A DNA stretch of 64,000 bases from an uncultured Pseudomonadota bacterium (GTDB lineage: Bacteria > Pseudomonadota > Gammaproteobacteria > Steroidobacterales > Steroidobacteraceae), in contig CALGVD010000029.1 in NCBI GenBank assembly GCA_937920275.1, positions 17,834 through 81,833 of the forward strand, given 5' to 3'. Below are positions 59,459-64,000 of this stretch, in pieces. Under the pieces are notes generated by a model that was given only the letters and a program-made list of their open reading frames with translations, was not told the DNA's origin and did not search any database. Positions within the stretch are counted from its first letter, which is position 1; each line of letters begins with the position of its first letter. The translations under genes and the position numbers were made by a program.

Positions 59459-61091
59459 TGGTCGACACCCACTTCTTCACGACCTGTGCAACCCGCGCCG
59501 GATCCTCTCCGACCAAGGCGCGTGCCTGCGCGATCTGATCCTCATAGGCTGTCGCCGACATGTTCCCTTCTCCTGACGCGTAGCCGGCGGAGGCCATGGT
59601 CGCCCGTCCGGCGCCGTCGGACATCGGCGGGAACCCGCTGTCTGCAGAGGAGACACCCGGTAATGCCAGAGGGGAAGGCAACGGTGACGAGGCGGCCAGT
59701 GCGCCGGCGAACTGCCGGGCGAGCGGTCGCAGCACCGTGAACACGAGTGCCAGCAGCACGATGAGTCCGATCAGCATCTTGGCGGCATCCCGCGCCCACG
59801 GCTGCTCCCATAACGGCAGGGACTCGAGTTCACCTGCTGCGACCCGCGGGTCACCGCTCCACGCACTGTTGATCACATTGACGCTGTCGCCGCGTTCCTC
59901 ATCGAAACCCACGGCATCCTTCACCAGCGTCGTGACTCGGGTGATCTGTTCCGGGGTCAGGGCGACCTCGGTCAACTTGCCGTCCTTGTCCTTGACCTGC
60001 ACGTTGTCGACGAGCACCGCGACCGAGATCCGCTTCAAGCGTCCGGAAGGCTGCCGGGTATAGGCTATGGTGCGATCGATCTCGTAGTTGCGGGTGCTCT
60101 GCGTGGAGCCGTCCTGCTTGGACTCACCCGCCGGCGCAGCATTCGGCGCACGGCCCTGCGGCTGGTTGCTCAACGACCCCGGAACGCCACCTGCCCCGCC
60201 ACCCCCGGCACGACGATCCTCAGAGACCTGTTCGCTTCTCACGATCTGGCTGTCAGGTGAATACTGTTCGCGGGCTTCCTCGACCGCGCTCATGTCAAAC
60301 TGCGCACTGACCTCCGCCCGGACCCGTCCGACACCGACGAGCGGTGCGATCAATGCCTCGACACGCTGCGAGTAGCTTTCCTCGAACTGTCGCGCGAACT
60401 CAAGCTGTTGGTCACGCGCTGCGAACTCATCTTGGCCCTGCGGCGATGACAATAACCGTCCTTGCTGGTCCACCACCGTGACCTGCGAAGCATCGATATC
60501 GGGCAGGCTTGAAGCCACCAGGTTCACGATCGCCGTGACCTGCTCCGAGGCGAGCCTTCGACCGGGCTTCATCTGCAGGAAGACGCTGGCACTGCCGGGA
60601 CTGCGGTCTCTTACGAAGGTCGAATTCCGCGCCACGGCGATGTGGACCCGCGCAGCGGCGACCTGTTGGAGGCTCGAAATGGTCCGTGCGAGCTCCTGCT
60701 CGAGCGCGTGCTGGTACCGAGCAGTCTCCATGAACTGTGAGACACCCAGACCCCCTTCTTTCGAGAGGCTCGCGAAACCACCGGACTGCAATACCCCCTG
60801 GCCCGCCAGCATCATCCGCGCCTCATTGATCCTCTCGACCGGCACCGAGATGCCGCCGGTACCGTTCTCCATCCGATATTTGATCCCTGCGGAGGACAAA
60901 GATTGGGTGATCGCCGCCGCATCCTCATCGGCGAGATTGGAGTACAGCAGCCCATAGGTGGGCCCCTGCGACCAGAGCATGATGCCGACACCCGCGGCGA
61001 CTGCTGCCGCCAGACCGACAAGCATCATGACCGGCTTGAAGCCGGCCCCGAGACTGGAAAGGGCGTCAGCGCCCGCTGCCTGCGTGGCCAT
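59451..61091 (-). CDS. fliF: Flagellar MS-ring protein FliF
   Basis: YGLLYSNLADEDAAAITQSLSSAGIKYRMENGTGGISVPVERINEARMMLAGQG; ARVHIAVARNSTFVRDRSPGSASVFLQMKPGRRL. Confidence 0.96.
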   Translation of the reverse strand: MATQAAGADALSSLGAGFKPVMMLVGLAAAVAAGVGIMLWSQGPTYGLLYSNLADEDAAAITQSLSSAGIKYRMENGTGGISVPVERINEARMMLAGQGVLQSGGFASLSKEGGLGVSQFMETARYQHALEQELARTISSLQQVAAARVHIAVARNSTFVRDRSPGSASVFLQMKPGRRLASEQVTAIVNLVASSLPDIDASQVTVVDQQGRLLSSPQGQDEFAARDQQLEFARQFEESYSQRVEALIAPLVGVGRVRAEVSAQFDMSAVEEAREQYSPDSQIVRSEQVSEDRRAGGGGAGGVPGSLSNQPQGRAPNAAPAGESKQDGSTQSTRNYEIDRTIAYTRQPSGRLKRISVAVLVDNVQVKDKDGKLTEVALTPEQITRVTTLVKDAVGFDEERGDSVNVINSAWSGDPRVAAGELESLPLWEQPWARDAAKMLIGLIVLLALVFTVLRPLARQFAGALAASSPLPSPLALPGVSSADSGFPPMSDGAGRATMASAGYASGEGNMSATAYEDQIAQARALVGEDPARVAQVVKKWVSTNG

Positions 61092-61107
61092 TCGAATCTC
61101 CGTGCCG

Positions 61108-61491
61108 TCAGACCGGCATGTTCATGATTTCTTGATAGGCGGAAATCATGCGATTACGCACTTCCACCGCGCCGCGGAAGGCGATGCTCGCCTTCTGCAT
61201 GTCGATCATCACCTGCGGCAGATCCATCCCGGGGTCACCGCGCTCGAAAGCGCGCTGGGAGGCGCTCGACTGGGCCTGCGTCTCGTTGATCCGCTCGAGA
61301 CCGTTGCGCAGCACCGATGCGAAACTCACCGCGCTGGTGGAGCCAGGCGCCGCAGATCCCCCGATCCCCGCGGGACCGGGCAACAACGCGCCAAGATCTC
61401 CGGGTCGAACAGCCTGCGCAGTCGGACCGCTCACTTGCACTCGTAAAGCGCGCATCTGCGTGACGACGCGATCGATCTCCATCTGGCTCAT
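61108..61491 (-). CDS. fliE: Flagellar hook-basal body protein FliE
   Basis: FASVLRNGLERINETQAQSSASQRAFERGDPGMDLPQVMIDMQKASIAFRGAVEVRNRMISAYQEIMNMPV. Confidence 0.95.
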   Translation of the reverse strand: MSQMEIDRVVTQMRALRVQVSGPTAQAVRPGDLGALLPGPAGIGGSAAPGSTSAVSFASVLRNGLERINETQAQSSASQRAFERGDPGMDLPQVMIDMQKASIAFRGAVEVRNRMISAYQEIMNMPV

Positions 61492-61606
61492 GAGGGGAAC
61501 CCCTCAATCCAGCTTTGAGTGAGCCGTAGGCAAGAATCAAAGTTGCGCAAAATGAAGTCTCCTAAGCATCGCCGACCCTTGACGGGGGGCGCTTGACCTA
61601 GGAGTA

Positions 61607-61620
61607 GCAAGAAGCATGCC
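61607..61620 (-). promoter_or_regulatory. Sigma-54 promoter candidate for the fliE operon
   Basis: Minus strand GGCATG-CTTC-TTGC, exact -24/-12 spacing. Confidence 0.8.
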
Positions 61621-61660
61621 GGGCAGGTACCGTCCTGCGTCCGTCAAGGAACCGTCAGCC

Positions 61661-62911
61661 TTAGCAGCTCTCGGATTCCGCCATGCCGAACTTGCGGAGC
61701 TTTTCCACCAGGGTGGTCCGCCGGAGGCTTAGAAGCCGCGCCGCATGGGCGACCGTTCCGCCTGAGCGCTCCAATGCCTCGGAGATCAAACGATGCTCGA
61801 TGGCGTACAAGTGCGCCCGAAGATCGACGCCATCGGCCGGGAGGCCTTCCGAGTCGGGTTCGGCGCTGTCGTCGAACTGACCCGCAGGGTCGGCGGGGGT
61901 GTATGCGATGACACGCTGGCTCTCAAGACGCTCCGCCAACGCCTCCCGCAGGCTTCTCTGGATGACCGTCCGCTCGAGCACCGCCTCGGAGACGACCTCG
62001 GAGACGGTCTCGGAGACGACCTCGTGGTTGACTGCCTCCGGACAGGCCACGATCTCAGGTACGAGCGGTGACTTGGGGTCACTGAACCCCTCTCGGTACC
62101 TTGGCGGCAGGTCCATGACCTCGACCCGCTGTTCGCCGTTGAGCACACTCAGGCGTTCGACGAGGTTGCCGAGTTCACGGACATTCCCCGGCCAACGATA
62201 GGCGCGCAGCGCTTGCATCGCCGATGGCGAGAACTCCAGCATCGGCCTTCCAGACCGGACGTTGGCCAAGGCAAACTCGTGCACCAAAGTCTCGAGGTCA
62301 TCCGCTCGCTCGCGGAGGCTCGGCATCTCGATGGGGAAGACATTCAAGCGATAGAAAAGGTCTCCGCGGAACTGGCCCTGCTCGATGGCCTCCTCGATGT
62401 TCCGGTGTGTGGCGGCGATGATCCGGACATCGCAACGGATCGGTTGGTGGTTGCCCACACGCTCGAAGACCCGCTCCTGCAGCACGCGCAGCAACTTCAC
62501 CTGCATCGGGGGGCTCATGTCGCCGATCTCATCCAGGAACAAAGTCCCGCCTTCGGCGATCTCGAAACGCCCCCGCCGTGACGCGTACGCTCCCGTGAAC
62601 GCACCCTTCTCATGTCCGAACAGCTCACTTTCCATCAACTCGGCGGGTATCGCACCGCAGTTCACCGCGACAAACGCACCGCGACGGCGTGGGCTCGATT
62701 CGTGGACGGCGCGGGCGACGACTTCCTTGCCGGTCCCGGATTCACCGAGCACCAGGACATTCGAGTCGTGGGAGGCCACTTTGCGGATCAGGGTCACCAC
62801 TTGCCGTATGGCTGCGGAGGGACCGCTCGGGTATCGGACCGACAGCGGCTCATCGACGGCAAAAGCCGTACGAGCCGATGACGCCGGATTGCGGTCGCCC
62901 GATCGCTTCAC
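61661..62911 (-). CDS. fleQ: Sigma-54-dependent flagellar regulator, FleQ-like, without N-terminal FleQ/receiver domain
   Basis: [37 protein letters not shown]-terminal Fis [24 protein letters not shown] start with GGGAGGGG ribosome site; in-frame stop upstream. Confidence 0.9.
   Translation of the reverse strand: MKRSGDRNPASSARTAFAVDEPLSVRYPSGPSAAIRQVVTLIRKVASHDSNVLVLGESGTGKEVVARAVHESSPRRRGAFVAVNCGAIPAELMESELFGHEKGAFTGAYASRRGRFEIAEGGTLFLDEIGDMSPPMQVKLLRVLQERVFERVGNHQPIRCDVRIIAATHRNIEEAIEQGQFRGDLFYRLNVFPIEMPSLRERADDLETLVHEFALANVRSGRPMLEFSPSAMQALRAYRWPGNVRELGNLVERLSVLNGEQRVEVMDLPPRYREGFSDPKSPLVPEIVACPEAVNHEVVSETVSEVVSEAVLERTVIQRSLREALAERLESQRVIAYTPADPAGQFDDSAEPDSEGLPADGVDLRAHLYAIEHRLISEALERSGGTVAHAARLLSLRRTTLVEKLRKFGMAESESC
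61984..62019. repeat. Three tandem 12-bp units in the fleQ-like linker
   Basis: cctcggagacga cctcggagacgg tctcggagacga, encoding the [12 protein letters not shown] linker. Confidence 0.85.
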
Positions 62912-63015
62912 ATCCCCTCCCCTGTAAGTGACGGGGCTTTATAACGCACGGGGACTCAGAAACCGGACATATATATCCGAATCGGAACTAATAAATGACT
63001 ATCGGCAGGGTTATC

Positions 63016-63441
63016 TCAGGAACCTTTTAGGGAGGCCTGCCGACGCTGGGCCTGTTGCATGGGCTGCAACGCCGACCAGGCTGCCCGGATCTCATGCAGG
63101 ATCGATGCAGAACTCTCGAGCGGTTTGACCTCGCTGGCCAACTGGCCGAGCAGCAACTGACGACTGACGAACTCGTACAGATCATCAAGATTGCGGGCCA
63201 ACGGGCCTCGCGACAAGTCGAGACTGGCCCGCAGCTCACTGACGATGGCCACCGCACGCTCGAGGTGCCGGTTACGCTCGTGGCGTTGTGCTCGCGCGTT
63301 GCAAGCTTGCGCCTGCACGATCCTCGCGAGTGCTCCGTCGAGCAGCAGCATGATCAGTTGGTGAGGGTCTGCCGCGGCGACGCCACCATGGGCGGCGACC
63401 GACTGATAAGCGGACACTTTTCCTTGCAAGGCAGGTGACAT
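63016..63441 (-). CDS. fliS: Flagellar export chaperone FliS
   Basis: ALQGKVSAYQSVAAHGGVAAADPHQLIMLLLDGALARIVQAQACNARAQRHERNRHLERAVAIVSELRASLD. Confidence 0.93.
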   Translation of the reverse strand: MSPALQGKVSAYQSVAAHGGVAAADPHQLIMLLLDGALARIVQAQACNARAQRHERNRHLERAVAIVSELRASLDLSRGPLARNLDDLYEFVSRQLLLGQLASEVKPLESSASILHEIRAAWSALQPMQQAQRRQASLKGS

Positions 63442-63479
63442 GGCGACCTCGTCGTACGGGCACTGCGCCCTCACCCCCT

Positions 63480-63506
63480 TTATCGGCAGTCGATGCCCCG
63501 CCTTGA
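63480..63506 (-). promoter_or_regulatory. FliA (sigma-28) promoter candidate upstream of fliS
   Basis: Minus strand TCAAGGCG-N11-GCCGATAA; -10 is an exact consensus match, -35 partial. Confidence 0.6.
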
Positions 63507-63520
63507 GCGCCGCAGACGCG

Positions 63521-64000
63521 TCACTTCAACGCGCCCGCCAAGTACCGCCCCGTGGCTTGCATGTCGGTCAGCATCGCATCCAGCGCGCCGAACTGCCGCC
63601 GATAGCTGGCCTCGACCAATTGCATCCTCACCTCGAGGGCCTCCCGCTGTTTTTGCAGGTCGCGCCGCTGGGTCTGAAGGGAGTCCGTGCGTCCGACCAC
63701 CTGTCCACCCAGGCCGATCGCCCCTTCGATCGTGTCGTAGAGCCGCTTGGCGATACCGCCCTCCCCGGCAAGCACCTTGGCGACACCTGCCGCATCCGAC
63801 TGCAGCGCTGCCGTCAGCCTAGCGTCGTTGATCACCAGCCTACCGTCGACGCCGAATCCGATGCCGATCGCGCTCAGCGTCGACGGCGATCCCGGAAGGG
63901 GTTGGATGACCCCCGTGATGTCGCGGCGCATCCTCGACTCCACGCCGAGCAGCGTGCTGTCGCCAAGCAGCGGCCCTGCCTTGCGCGTCCCGCCGTCAAA
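63521..64000 (-). CDS. fliD: Flagellar filament cap protein FliD, C-terminal part (truncated by window edge)
   Basis: GGTRKAGPLLGDSTLLGVESRMRRDITGVIQPLPGSPSTLSAIGIGFGVDGRLVINDARLTAAL...; open to the window end. Confidence 0.93.
   Translation of the reverse strand, partial: FDGGTRKAGPLLGDSTLLGVESRMRRDITGVIQPLPGSPSTLSAIGIGFGVDGRLVINDARLTAALQSDAAGVAKVLAGEGGIAKRLYDTIEGAIGLGGQVVGRTDSLQTQRRDLQKQREALEVRMQLVEASYRRQFGALDAMLTDMQATGRYLAGALK

Noticed and set aside
63000-63020. GCCGATAG sigma-28-like element between fliS and the fleQ-like gene
   Set aside because: The last base deviates and the -35 position (AGGTTCCT) does not match TAAAGTTT; not enough support.
1-64000. tRNA genes, CRISPR arrays, insertion sequences or prophage genes
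   Set aside because: Long spacers were inspected by eye and no cloverleaf, regularly spaced repeats, transposase or phage-like ORFs were seen.

Overview
The window is a high-GC gammaproteobacterial chromosome segment, probably from a Xanthomonadales-like relative. That placement is an inference from the lysine aspartokinase/DAP-decarboxylase fusion, the tonB-exbB-exbD-exbD order and the TrpR-like gene before hisG. Gene density is very high and I saw no tRNA, rRNA, CRISPR or mobile element. Blocks from left to right: (1) a divergent catabolic cluster (partial molybdopterin oxidoreductase, isochorismatase-family hydrolase, HyuB, HyuA, HMG-CoA-lyase-like | class III CoA-transferase, second isochorismatase hydrolase, VOC protein); (2) tonB-exbB-exbD-exbD plus two tandem paralogous TPR proteins; (3) ilvD, an M17 aminopeptidase and ilvC-leuACDB behind a candidate leucine attenuator; (4) metX-metB with a clear SAM-I riboswitch; (5) a TrpR-like regulator behind a 34-bp dyad, then a complete hisGDCBHAFI(E) operon; (6) lysAC fusion, PA3496-like small protein, SAM hydrolase family protein, SDR, SLC13 permease, L,D-transpeptidase; (7) a large flagellar locus (fliD partial, fliS, fleQ-like, fliE-R, flhB, flhA, flhF, flhG, fliA, motC, motD, DUF2802, HDOD) in which the che/par/cheW genes usual in related operons are absent. 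Main leads are the leucine attenuator, the SAM-I riboswitch, the his dyad, the missing chemotaxis module, a sigma-54 promoter ahead of DUF2802-HDOD, a FleQ-like protein without its N-terminal domain, and the uncharacterised catabolic cluster. All assignments come from reading the sequence; no database search was run.
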